Source: Varanus komodoensis
Taxonomy: Eukaryota; Chordata; Lepidosauria; Squamata; Varanidae
NCBI RefSeq assembly: GCF_004798865.1
Contig: NW_025336479.1
Span: forward strand, 11,636,196-11,700,195
Reading direction: 5' to 3'
Length of the DNA: 64,000 nt
A program made the position numbers and the translations under genes. A model generated the notes under the pieces. The model ran no database searches. It was not told the origin of the DNA and saw only the letters and a program-made list of their open reading frames with translations. Of the stretch, positions 1 through 20,400 are shown in pieces. How positions within the stretch are numbered: the stretch's first letter is position 1; each line of letters starts with the position of its first letter.

Positions 1-8117
<8,117 letters not shown>

Positions 8118-8385
8118 CGTGTGTTCTTGGATCTCAGAGTGGCACCAGAAGATGAGTAAACTGCACCTCTATCTCCTGATTGAAGCCAGATGAATATCAT
8201 TTTTTTTTGAAACGCACTGTTAAACCTATGGGGTGTTTGATCTTAAAATGAATGTCTTTTAAATTGCCTGGATAGTATTTTGCCTCATGCTAGCCTGGGG
8301 GCTTTTTTAATTAGATGTTTCTATTTTCTGAATAGTAAGCCCCTGTGGCTAAGTTTCATAATAAATGGATTTTTAAAATGTCATT
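8118..8385 (+). promoter_or_regulatory. DDX39A: DDX39A 3' UTR with poly(A) signal
   Basis: AATAAA lies at 8360-8365, about 245 bases after the stop codon. A T-rich stretch follows within 30 bases. The cleavage site is inferred near 8380. Confidence 0.8.
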
Positions 8386-11300
8386 TTCTGGCTGTTCTTG
8401 AGGAATAATGACTTGTTATTGGTATGAAATTCTGTTGACGATTCAAATTTTGATTACATATATTCTTGTGGTCTTCATTTGTTCCTACATCTTCCACTTT
8501 TTTTGCTGTCCCAGCCCTTCATTTCCTTTGCCTACTTGCATTACTTGTGCTGCTCTGTCAGGAACTTGACTTTCGCCAGACTACCCTAGTTTTACTTTTT
8601 GCTGCTAATGCCCAATACCCTGCATCCTTCTTTACTGCACCTTTTGACCTCATGTAGCTTTGAGATTTGTTTTTAATTTGTTTGATATTGCAATGTCTTT
8701 TGAATAAGAAAATATAGGTAGAGGTCTTTAAGAAGCTGTAATTTTTGCTGTTTGAGAAAAGGGGAAGGAGTAAACAGGATATGAACACTTTAATATCTTT
8801 TTCCTTGCTTGAGCCTCCATGTACTCCTGTACATGTTCATGGAACAGGTTGCTTTCTGAAGAGTCACATATCACATAGCAGTGAAGGGCCTGAGGCCACG
8901 TCCTTTGTTTTGCCAAGTGACCTAGCATCATAGAATGCCGATCTGACTGTACTTATATGAGAGTTCCTTCCCTTAGTATTGACATGCCTTTCCTCTGCCA
9001 CCCACTCCCCAAGTTACTTGCTCTGAAAGACAGTATAGCTCAGAATCTCCAAATACCTTTTAATTCAATGTACATATTAGGAAAAATGGTTGAGAAACAA
9101 GTGCTTCAAATAAGAGCTGCTATTTACAGGGGAACAAAGGCTTTGTTGTGCAAATATGTCTAGCTAACCTGCAAACATGTTTATTTTCAGGCACTCTTGG
9201 AGTGTGCATGTTTCATGGCAGGAATATTACTTTATACATTTTGAATTCTCCCTTATTTCAAGAACGAATTCACAGACTATAATAGTGCAAAATTGAGCTA
9301 CTTGAAAGACTAGGTTTGAAAGCAACCATCTGATGGATGGAGTAAGGAATGCAGCACAGAATTAAACTTTGCTATACAGCCTTCTTTCTTTCCTCTCAGC
9401 TAGCACTGAATAGTATACAAATTTAGATTTGTTAACTGTATCGTGCTGGCTGCATGGGTTACCTAGTGGCAGAATTCTAGAAATAAAGTGCATTTGGAAT
9501 TGGGAGTATGCATAGACAAATCTTTGGCTCAAGAACAGGAGTTTGGCAAAACTAGAAATGGCCCTTAATAAATTAGTCTAGATAGGCAACACTGTAAAAT
9601 TTTAGTATTTGGTATAAACTACCAGTATAATTCTATTCATTAACTTTGGTAGCCATTTCCAGAAATCTGTCTTTTTCTTATTTATTTAGTCTTTGTGTAG
9701 GAGGCTCTCAGCTGTTTGACAGATTCTTCACATTTATATTTCTCGTGTGTGGTATCATCTTCCTTGTATATTTGCTGCCACTATGCAAAATTCTAGGGAC
9801 AGAACAGAAGAAATGTGAACTATGGGGCAGGAAAGAAATGGGAGTATGAGAACCTTTTCAAGAGTAGAAGTAGGGTGCTTAGCTTATGACTTGGGTGATA
9901 GTACTTCTGTTGTTGGTCTCTGTGTTGGATTCTTCCCTTGTTCTACAAGGCATTTGGAGAAGCAGTTGATAATTTTTCAACTCTGGTATGGGTACTAGCA
10001 AAAGAGCTACGTCGGGCTGAAGAACACACTTGTATGTTACACATGCACTCTTTAAAATACTGGCAGTGATGACCAGAAAAGCATTAGGCTTCTACTTCAG
10101 AGCAGTATAAAGAAACAATATGCATAATTCATCAAGGTACCTTTCACAATTGATGATGCAGTCACATATTTTAGTCCTTCTGCACAAATATATGAAGTAT
10201 GAACAAGCCATGAAATATCACAGTATTGGGTTGCAGCTAAATTCTGAGAATACGGCAGATTCCTTGGTGCACAAAAAGCAGCACTTAGGGCCGGGCAGCT
10301 TTGCTTCATAGCTTGCCTAGGGCTTGTTGTGTCCCACTTGAATCCTGGCAGCAAACCTGTGTCTGTGCTGCGGATTGCCAAGTGAAGTCTGCTTGACTAG
10401 TTCTGTTTTAAAAAATCCTTGCACATAGAAAACTAGGTACAAGCCTTGCCTTTGCCAATTTTCCAGATGTGTTTATATGGGGGGACATTTAGACACGAGT
10501 GCTCACCTGCAACCTGTAGTAGACTCTAGACCATTGTTTATCTCACAAAATACTAAACTTCACTATTTTGCTAACCTTTGGACAAAAGAGTCAAGTAGGG
10601 CTGAGGGGAACAGTCAAAATAGTTTGAAGTTCTGTGGCACCACCCTCGCCACTGGTGGTTGAGGCCCATGTTCCGGCTTATGAGGCTTTGCACATAGTAC
10701 CCTTTTTAGATCTCCAGCTGGACTTCTTTGTGCTGCAGTCAACAACTTAGACTTATGCACAGAGGAAGCGCAAGCAAACTAGACACTCACTGAATGGACG
10801 ATTCTCAGAACTAGCTGCTGCAGCTAGCAAACTGGTTATTTCCTTCCTATTTCTGATGATCACCTCCTGAGGTACAAATTGCTTGGCCCATGGCAGTGCA
10901 CTCTTGCTAGAGCTAACCCATTTCCATTGCAAGGGCTTCTTTAAAAGTGTAATATGTGCAAGTACCTAGTTACAAACTTAGGCTATCTCGTTTTGTTTTG
11001 AATAAGAGCAAGAAGGGAAAAGAGACCCCTTGCTGAAGAGGCCTGTGCCAATATCTTAAGAGCGTTTGTCCAGTGCTTGAGCTTGCTAGGTAGGTCTCTA
11101 CACAGCTTTCTGGAAGTTTTGTTGTCCTTGTTGCAAAAGGCCTGTACCAGCAGATAATTCTAGTGGAGAGACCACCAGAATAAGTGTTTGTCATCTGCAA
11201 TGCAGCATTCCTGGAGCTTCTGCAAAGGGCTGCTATACTCCAGATTCACTTGAAGACTTGTTTGCCTGTAGGAAAGATGAAGAAGAATGCAAGTAAAGCA

Positions 11301-11409
11301 GCTGAAATGCACCTTACCTCTACCAGGAGACTATTTCCTTTTGTCCCTTTACAGCAGAAAGTTGGTTGGCTGGTTTGGCTGATAGTTCACAAATATTTCT
11401 CTCTTTCTC
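8386..11409. other. intergenic stretch without a supported gene
   Basis: Between the DDX39A poly(A) site and an antisense SINE. Open frames are all under 100 codons and resemble no known protein. I see no repeat family I can name with confidence. Confidence 0.6.
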
Positions 11410-11635
11410 TCATTGTTATATCCTGCCTTTTTTCTTTTTAAGGAATTCAAGGCAGCTTACATAATTCTCTTCTTCTCAATCCTATCCTCACTACAACAAC
11501 CCTGTCAGGTAGGTTGGGCTGAGAGTCTGTGATTGGCGCCATGTCATCTACTTGACTCTGTGGCTAAGTGGCACTAGAACCCCGATTGCCTGAGTCCCAG
11601 TCCTGTGCTCTTAACCACTACGCCACACTGGTGCT
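11410..11635 (-). repeat. MIR-like CORE-SINE, antisense
   Basis: Antisense copy with the tail ttatatcctgccttttttc, the core ctatcctcactacaacaac, cctgtcaggtaggttgggct, and a tRNA-like head ending cgccacactgg. Confidence 0.8.
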
Positions 11636-11797
11636 ATTCTTTCCTTCTGAAGCAAGTATAATTTTTCCCTGATTGGAACTTGGTGATATGAGACTATACA
11701 AGCTCCTTCCTTTTAATGAGCAGGCTTAAAACAAATAATAGCAAGTGATTGGGGTGATTTCCACTCAAACCATTACATATATTAATTATTTCAATTA

Positions 11798-13569
11798 TTG
11801 CGGCCCAATGATGTGGACAAGGTGCTTGGAAGAGTACGTCCCACCACTTGCCTATTGGATCCTTGCCCGTCTTGGTTAATAAATAACTCCAAGCACGGGA
11901 TTGGGACCTGGATTTTGGAAGTGGTTAACGCTTCTCTGAGGGAGGGTCGAGTGCCTGCCCCTTTAAAGGAGGCGGTAATACGACCGGTCCTGAAGAAAGC
12001 GTCACTGGATCCAGAGATGGCCACTAACTATAGACCTGTGGCCAACATCCCGTTTCTGGGCAAGGTGCTGGAGCGAGTGGTGGCGGGACAACTCCAAGCA
12101 CTCTTGGAGGAAACTGATTATCTGGATCCTTTTCAGTCCGGCTTCAGACCCGGGTACAGTACTGAATCTGCCTTGGTTGCCCTGTACGACGACCTGTGCA
12201 GGGAGAAGGACAGGGGGAGTACATCCCTGTTGGTTCTTCTGGACCTCTCGGCGGCTTTCGATACCATCGACCATGGTATCCTTCTGGATAGACTTGCGGG
12301 ATTGGGGGTTGGAGGCACTGCTTTGCAGTGGTTCCGCTCCTATCTCGACGGTCGATTCCAGAAGGTAGTGCTGGGGGACCATGTCTCTACGTCATGACAG
12401 CTATGCCATGGGGTACCACAGGGCTCCATTCTATCCCCTCTGCTATTTAACATCTATATGAAACCGCTGGGAGAGGTCATCAGGAGGTGTGGGCTGCGGA
12501 ATCATCAATACGCTGATGATACCCAGCTTTACCTCTCATTCTCTACTAATCCAGGTGAGGCAGTGGCTGTGCTGAACCGGTGCTTGGCCGAGGTAAGGGA
12601 ATGGATGAGGGCCAATAAACTGAAACTCAACCCAGACAAGACGGAGGTCCTGTTGGTTGGCGGATCGGGTTTCGGAGAGGGTGGATTTGACCTGGTCCTG
12701 AATGGTGCAACACTCCCTCTTAGGGATAAGGTCCGCAGCTTAGGAGTACTCCTCGACCCGGAGCTTTCTTTGGAAGCTCAGGTGACAGCGGTAGCAAGGA
12801 ACGCCTTCCTTCAGCTTCGGCTGATTAATTAGCTGCGCCCCTACCTGGAATATGACTGCCTGGCGACGGTGACACACGCGCTGGTGACTTCCCGCCTAGA
12901 CTTCTGTAACGCGCTTTACGTGGGGCTTCCCCTGAAGACAGTCCGAACACTTCAATTGGTGCAAAATAGAGCTGCCAGGTTGCTGACGGGGACGGGGCGT
13001 TATGCTCACATGACTCCAGTCCTCCATCAGCTTCACTGGCTTCCCATTGAAGCCCGGGCCCAATTCAAGTTGTTGATTATGACCTACAAAGCCCTAAACG
13101 GCTTGGGTCCTGGCTACCTGAACGAGCGCTTACGTCCGTATATGCCCGACCGCCCTTTGAGATCTGCGGGAGAGTCCCTTCTCCGGGAACCCTCCATGAA
13201 AGAAATTAGGAGAGTAAGTACCCGGAGGAGGGCTTTCTCTGCGGTGGCGCCCAACCTATGGAATTCACTCCCCAAAGAGGTCCACCTGGCACCGTCGTTA
13301 CTGGTTTTTCGGCGCCAGGTAAAGACCTTTTTATTTAAACATCATTTCAATTGTTAAAACATATGATCTGGCCTGGGCAACTTCTTCTTCCTTCTCTTTC
13401 TCCTCCTATATTTTTATTTTATACTGATAATTTTAATTTTGTATTTGTAAATCAATGTATTTTTTGTATTGTTATATTTAATGGTAATTTATTATGTACT
13501 ATTGTATTTCAATGTATTTTATCATGTTGTAAGCCGCCCCGAGGTTTCGGCAAGGGGCGGCATAGAAAT

Positions 13570-13622
<53 letters not shown>
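11798..13622 (+). mobile_element. L2-clade LINE, 5'-truncated, RT frame with two stop codons
   Basis: One reading frame runs from 11798 to 13357 (520 codons). It covers reverse transcriptase and the C-terminal region: [49 protein letters not shown] and [13 protein letters not shown]. Two in-frame stops interrupt it: TGA at 12395-12397 (TGG in the other copy) and TAG at 12830-12832 (CAG in the other copy). The YADD catalytic site is present, while endonuclease and ORF1 are missing. The 3' UTR ends in a GC-rich hairpin (gccgccccgaggtttcggc then aaggggcggc, 13532-13561) and a (TAA)n tail to about 13,622. The clade call rests on remembered L2 family motifs. Confidence 0.93.
13571..13622 (+). repeat. 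(TAA)n tail microsatellite
   Basis: About 17 units of the AAT/TAA trinucleotide directly after the L2 3' hairpin. It is the tail of the LINE above. Confidence 0.95.
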
Positions 13623-13623
<1 letters not shown>

Positions 13624-14034
13624 TATTTGTTCCAGTTAACCTGTAGCTGGAATTATGCTGCATCAGGCCAGTCCAGGTTCAGTGACTGGGTTGGCACAAA
13701 GAGGTGGCATAAAGGTTATTTCACACTGATCTATGCTGAATGCTATTTTGCTTGGGATGCCTAAAGGACCAGATATCAGGTGCACAAATGGCAGCCCTGC
13801 CTCTCAGTGGCTGATGGGGAACTGCTGTATGGAGGAGATGCTCTGCACTGGACAGCAGTGGTGTTTGCTCCCCTCTCATTAGGTTTGTCACGCACTCCCA
13901 TCGAGATTTGTGTTCAGGCCTATTCTTTTGAATGAGCATCTGTTTCTCCTGCGTCTACGATCTTGCAACTTCCTGCACAGATTTGAGGTTTGCAAATAAA
14001 TAGTTATTTGTACTCCTTTCATTTTGTGAGCTTA

Positions 14035-14136
14035 AGTGGACTCTGGGGGATGGTGGAGGACAGGAAGGCCTGGAGGAATGTTGTCCATGGGATCGCGATG
14101 GGTGGGACGCGACTTGCAACTAGCGACAACAACAAC
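14035..14136 (+). repeat. Bov-B LINE / Sauria-SINE type 3' tail
   Basis: The block gactctgggggatggtgg, aggacaggaaggcctgg, gtccatgggatcgcga and gggacgcgacttgcaac ends in (acaac)n. This resembles the Bov-B 3' end (tccatggggtcgcaaagag ... gacacgactgagcgac), shared with the squamate Sauria SINE. It is a lineage clue. Confidence 0.75.
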
Positions 14137-14460
14137 TCCTTTCATTTACATGTCTAAATTAATAGTTCTTTTCCTGTTCACATATGTTCTCATTGTACTG
14201 TACAGGTAATCCTCTTTCTATAGACACCTTGTACACCTCATATATCTTAAATTACGTATGTTGTATTCTTGTATACGTCATATATGTTATCCCTTCAAGT
14301 CTTGTAACTTGTACGCAGGCATATGGCAAAGAAGATGCAGGCCTCCTTCCCAAGCCCAACCCTTGAAGAGAGCAAGAGTGTAGAAGCTTATACAAAACCA
14401 AAATGCTTCCATGGCCATAGTTACTAGTTTGCTTTATGTGCTCGGTCTGGTGGAGCCAGT

Positions 14461-17400
14461 GAATGTACCACATTATCAGTTTTATTGTTTGGTGGAACTA
14501 TTACTTCGAGCATATGTTTCTCCTGGTTCTGTTTAGTTCAACAGAAGCTTTCAGAGGAGGGCTAAGAAAAAATAAAAAATTGCTCCAGGCTTGACCCCTT
14601 GATTATTTTGAGAAGGATTGTGCCAGAGGCCTGCAGAAGTCCTGGCCAGATGCAGGGACAAGGTGGTGTTGCAGCACTGCAGAGTGGCTACAGGCCCAGT
14701 AAGAAAGACTTGATTAATCTGTGAAGCCCCATCAAGAAGACCGAAATGCACACCTTCCGTTGCTTTGTCTTACCCGTAATGTGTTGGAACCTGCTATGGA
14801 GGTGAAGTCCGAATACTTGTCACTGCCATGTACCTTGCCAAATCCGCCCTTACAAAACCAGCGATAGTATTCATCGCGCACCTACACAGAGAAGACAGGC
14901 TCCAAATGAATGCAGTTATTCTTAGGGTGCTCAGTTCCAGTGCAAAACAAATTCAGCAGTCAGACATTTCATTCAGATACCAGCCCATCATTACTAATGC
15001 CAAACATGTAGAGCAGGGTAAGCCCCATGTGGCCCCACAGAACCATAAGCAAGCGGATGAACACATGCTTTTAAAAAAAGGCATCCAGAGTGGCCATTTG
15101 ACCCCATTGTTAGCCCCTTTGGTGCTCCATAGCTTGCAAGCGTTGACTCTTTTGGTGCACTGCAGGCAAGCCAGGTGTCATTTTTAAAAGTTTGCATCAA
15201 TGCAACAGGTCATGTGGGCAAGAAGCAAAAATGCCCCCCACCCCCCATATGTTACCCATCCTGGGTGATATAAAGTTGTCCTATGCACAAATAAGCCCCA
15301 AATACTTGCAAATAAGCCTGAATCTATCTAAGGGGGTTCATTTCCAGGTAAGTTTGTAGAGGGTTGCAGCTTAGGGAAAGGGCCTGCTTATTTGCTGCAG
15401 GTACCTGTTGCTTGAGTAGACAATGCAGTATGAAAATGAAGAGACCCTGCAGGCTGTTGAAGATGGTGAAAATGTAAGACATGACAAGGGTGCAATTACT
15501 GAACTGAAACAAACCGAAGACCCAGGTGAGGCCCAAAATGCAGAGCTGGGCGATGGCTGTGATAGTGAGCACCCTGCAAGAAAAAAAGGCTGGGTCACAA
15601 ATCATGCTGGGAGCTGTAATGTTTCATCTTACAGGGACAGGGAAGAGTTCTCTTCAAATGGGACTAAACAGGGCCTGCAATGTTAGTTGTAGGTAACAAT
15701 GTTTTTCATCCTATAAGCTGTCCTGAGGCTTGTTGCAAAGGACGGCATAGAAATGTTTAAATTAAATTAAAAAATTAGCTTTCCTCCAGGATGGGGGCAT
15801 TCAAATTATCATATGGAGCTAAGATAGTGGCTACTCCTGCATGGGAGGGGATATTGTAGCATTTTTCCATTAATTAATTCCTGACTTCTTAGACTCCGAG
15901 AAGTCATTTTTTCTGAGGCTGCTTACCTCTGCTTTTTCAATCTATTCATGTCAGGATTGATGTCAGCAAACTTCTCAGAGAGCTTCCAGATTGTAATCAC
16001 AAAGACAATGGCATTGACCTATGAAAACATGTGACATGAATGTTAATATGGTTTTGAGATAAGAGCTGTACAAACGCCAAATGTAGACATCACAGTTTGT
16101 CTAATTTCTCTTACAGGGGCCAAAATGCAGATCAAAAATAGGAAAAACACTGAGCTGTGCAAGACAAATTGAATGTATGGAATTAGATAGGCTGTTAGCA
16201 TAAGTGATGAGATCCATCTACTGTCAAGCTGACTGGCAAGATGAAAAAATAGTTGGTCTTGGAAAGCCAGGCTCCTGGGAACTGGGTGGAGATAAAACTG
16301 GGTCCAATGAGGCCCAGTTGCACACTGGCCTTGCGTCTCTGCAGCCATCGTTTGGGAGATGCTGACAAAGATGCTGACAACAGATGAGACGCAAGATGGC
16401 GGATCGGATCTGGTGCCTCTAGGCAAAGGATGCAATAGGAAACAGTAGCATTCACAGCCTGACTGGCATGAACCAACTTGGCAGCACACAGCCCACTGTA
16501 TCCAAAGGTGCATAAAAGTACACCAAACAGCAGTTGATGCTTTGACAAAGATTTGACTGGTAAGGACTCTGAAGTAAATGCACAGGTGGGCTTTAGGGTG
16601 GCATCCAACAGAAGGAGAAAGGGATGGTTTGGGAATGCATTAGCCATTACCACAATGATGAAGGCGACTGGTGCCAAGAAGCTCCACAGGAACCCACGTT
16701 CCCTTGCAAGCCAGCAGCTGTGGGGAAGAGAAAAGGGTCACTCAGGCAGGTAGCAATTCCTATGTATCTTCCACATCAGTTTACATCTGCTCCCCTTCCT
16801 CCTTAGAAATGTGCGCTAGTTCACGTAAACTTGCAGCAGTAGAGTTCTTGCTGCCAATCATGCCAGAATGGTCAATCAGTACACAGTGACTGTGGCATTG
16901 TCAGCTTGGTGCTTTGAAATGGGAGTGGTGCATGATTTCGGCTCTCACGCTTTAAGGGCAAATCTAGCCTTGCACTCACAACTGTGTGGCACAAGTATCG
17001 ATTCATAGCTGCTAATGTGCCACGTAGCTCTGCACATTGCTATTCCGTGTAAGCCGCCTAGGAAAGCCTCTGCAATTATAGGTGGCCTATAAATAGGTAA
17101 CCTGGGTTCAGAGGCGCAGGTATTCTGTAGCCCACAGGGGTACATGCCCAAACCCTGGGACTCACTTCTTGCCGCCATAGCCCTCGCTATTTGCAGCAGC
17201 TGAGATGCCCACCACGACAGCTGGTAGCCCATAGCCCACGAGGAAGATGTGCCAGTGCTTGAGGCAGTGTGTTCTGAAGACCTGAACCACCATCAAGTAG
17301 AGTTCCACGCCCTCCAGCAGCATCCAGCAGAAGACGGACAGAAAGAAGTAATGTAGCAGCCCAGCCACTATGGCACATGCTATCTGGGAGGGGAGACAGG

Positions 17401-20400
17401 ACCAAGAGGAGATGGTGAAGCAGCTGCTTGACGAAGACTCGGCCTAAGGGTCTCAGTCTGGAGGGGTCAAGTTCCAAATACCTCTGGGAAGCTCTTCCTC
17501 AAGGAGGTCGGCCTAGACCCTATGCTCTGCAAGGTGGTTGATATGAGAGATTTATCCAGCCACAGTACCCTCAGTTGCAGCTGGTGAAATGGGTGCTACA
17601 CTTCGACATTGCAAAGCAAACTGCCTTTCTAGCAAAAGCCAGTGTAGCTCTGGTTTCAAAATCCAGCCCACTACTCTGAGAAGTCCAGGCATTACTAAGG
17701 CAAAAGGAACAGGGAGCACGTTCCCACACATCCACATCTCCTGCTCCACATTGGGATATCTTCCCCAAAGGAAGATGCAAAGCATTCCCACTGCATGGTT
17801 GTCGTGTCCAGTGGGGCTCTGAAGCACTATATAGCTCTGGAATGCCCCTTCTCTCCCCTGAATTCCTCTCAGTGCTCCATCCCAGCAAGTTACCATGTTG
17901 CTAGGGTTTCCAGCACCCATCAGGAAGGTGACGTTGCCAGCAAAGAGAGCCAAGCAAAGGTGCAGGTGGATGCTGGTGCGGATCCCTCGGATGACACGAC
18001 AAAACAGGAAAGTGAGGATGGCGAGAAACAGGCAGATGAGAGATACAACCAGTCCAATCTTGGTGATGATCAGCAAACCTTTGTCCTGTTGCAATAAGAA
18101 GTGGTTAAGGCACGCGATACAGTCAGGTCCTAACAGAAAGCTGGCCATGACCTGCTGGCTGGCAAACCCAGTCGGAAAAGAACATTCTGATAGGAGAGTA
18201 AAGTGCTGAAATGGCAAACTACTTCCAGTTCCCAGTATCTAGGAGACCACATGGCAAAGAGCAGCATGAACAGCTGGTGGGCCAGAAGCAGGATTCAAGC
18301 GTAGTTCTACAGAAGGTCCCACCCTGCTCTGAAGCATTCCCTGCTCTTTGTGCAACCTGCTTTGATTCTGTTAGCTCCTTACTAAACACCAGCGGTAGCT
18401 TAGAACCAGACTCCAAAATCTAATTCCTATCCTTGGTCCTGGTCTTTCCTCTGTGTCCCCCCCCCCCCAGGATGGCACTACAGGACCATTAAAAAGCAGG
18501 TGCAGTGGCTGTTTTTGTGGGACCTTGGACACCAGGGTACCTGTACGTCCCCCTTCCCCACTGTTCTCTTGGCACCTACAAAGTAAAGGAGTTCATATGC
18601 ATCTTGTGTCTCAACTAGCTGACAGAGTGAGCTGAGTCAGTCAGGTGCAGAGGGGTCCTCCTTCCTCCTCTGTGCTCAGCTGCCAACTCAGCGTCTTCCT
18701 GCTCCTACCATGCACCTGTCCTGGCTCACCTGCATTTACCTGCCCCTCTCCATGAGTGGGTGCAAGCTGTCAGTTGGGAGGAAGAGATGGGGGGAGGGAG
18801 AGAGCGAGCAAGTGGATGGGAACACTTTGTTTTGTTTTTTTTTAATAAGTTGTATTATTATTTTCTACAAACTAAAAAAACTAAAAACATCAGTCATCAA
18901 AGACATCAGACCTACTGGGTCAGCCCCCCATTTTTTTTAAAGCAATCCATAGACATATTCAAATTTACGCATAGTCCCGTTTCTCTAGCCAATAATAAAA
19001 AGAGTTCCAAGTTTGACAGAAATGGGAACACTTTGGACTGTACTTCCTTCAATCCAGCCATTGGCCAAGCTGGCTGGGACTAATGGCAGCTGTAGTCCAA
19101 GGCATCTGGAGGCTGCCAGCCTGGGGAAGACTGAATGAGGAGGGAGGACAGGGGGGCAGGCAGGCTGGGCTACGGAGCTGCTGCAGGAGCAGCACTGGCA
19201 GAGACAAGTGGCCCCTGCCAGCTCCCCTTTCAAAATGGCACGGCCATCACGCCATGCTGATGAGGTTGACGTTTCGGCAAGGGGCGGCATAGAAATGTTA
19301 TAATAATAATAATAATAAAAAAAATAATGCTCCTTTCCTCCTCAGCAGCTGCTGGCGTGTGTGCTCAGCTGAAGAGGCACTCAGGCCTATTCAAAGTCAG
19401 CAGTAGTGTCTCTAGCAGACAGATCGCTGCCGCCACTCCTCCTCCTCCTCCTCGAAACCTAGCAGATACTTGAGCTCCACTGTGATATGCTTAGAGCAGA
19501 AGCAGTGGATAGCCAACATCCGAAGAGGAAACCACTGTTACTCCCTGCTGAGTGAGCTACTTTGGGGTTGTTTCAAGCATTACATGCATATCAAGTGCTG
19601 CATGCAGCAGTTTCCACACTTGTAGCAAACAGACCAAAACAGGAAGTGTTCAATCACTTCTGTGCAGAAGACATACATCAGACCATGGGAACAAAAGTGT
19701 TTATTTCGTGTTTGCATTGTACCTAAGGAGCACCATAGTAGATGCCTTGTGAGTCATTGTCTTTTGCAAAATCTGGCCCTTTCCAAGCCTCTCGGCAGTG
19801 ACATAATCCCCTCTCTTCTGAGCTTACAGCAAATCCCTGACGTGCAGCTGTGGCTCCTTACTCCCCTTTTGCTCCAAGCAGGTCGTGGCAGGGACTAAGC
19901 CTCCTTCTGGCCTGTTGGGACTCACCTGCACATCATAGAAGGCCATGAGCACAGCGAAGCTCGTCATGTGGTCGCACTGGCAGAAGGTTGTGGTGCTGGT
20001 GCTGGAGTTCAGGCGCCTGCAGCCTTCTTCCGACCAGCGCCCAGTGCCATTGAGAGGCTCCCAGAAGGCACAAATCACCTTCACGTCAGGATCCGAGTTC
20101 TGGGAATGCAGAGAAGACTCTCCAGTGGAAGGTCTGAAGTATCAGGAGGTTAGGAGAGGGAGTGCAGGATTCATGCTCAGTGACTTGAAAATGCCCCCAA
20201 AACGGATGGTGTATGTGTCTATGAAACACGAGGAACTATAAATAGGCTGAACTTATTGGCTTTAAGGTAGATCTAGGAGGGGCCAACATCACATCAAGTG
20301 GGTCAGCCAGGAGGACCCAGAAGGACATTCCTTCTCCAACGCATCTGCTTCGTTGTGTTAAAGGACAAAGATGGAGCAGAGAAATGGCACACTGAAAGGA

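Noticed and set aside
11780-13640. Target-site duplication for the first L2
   Set aside because: Flanks are AT-rich and no convincing direct repeat was seen.
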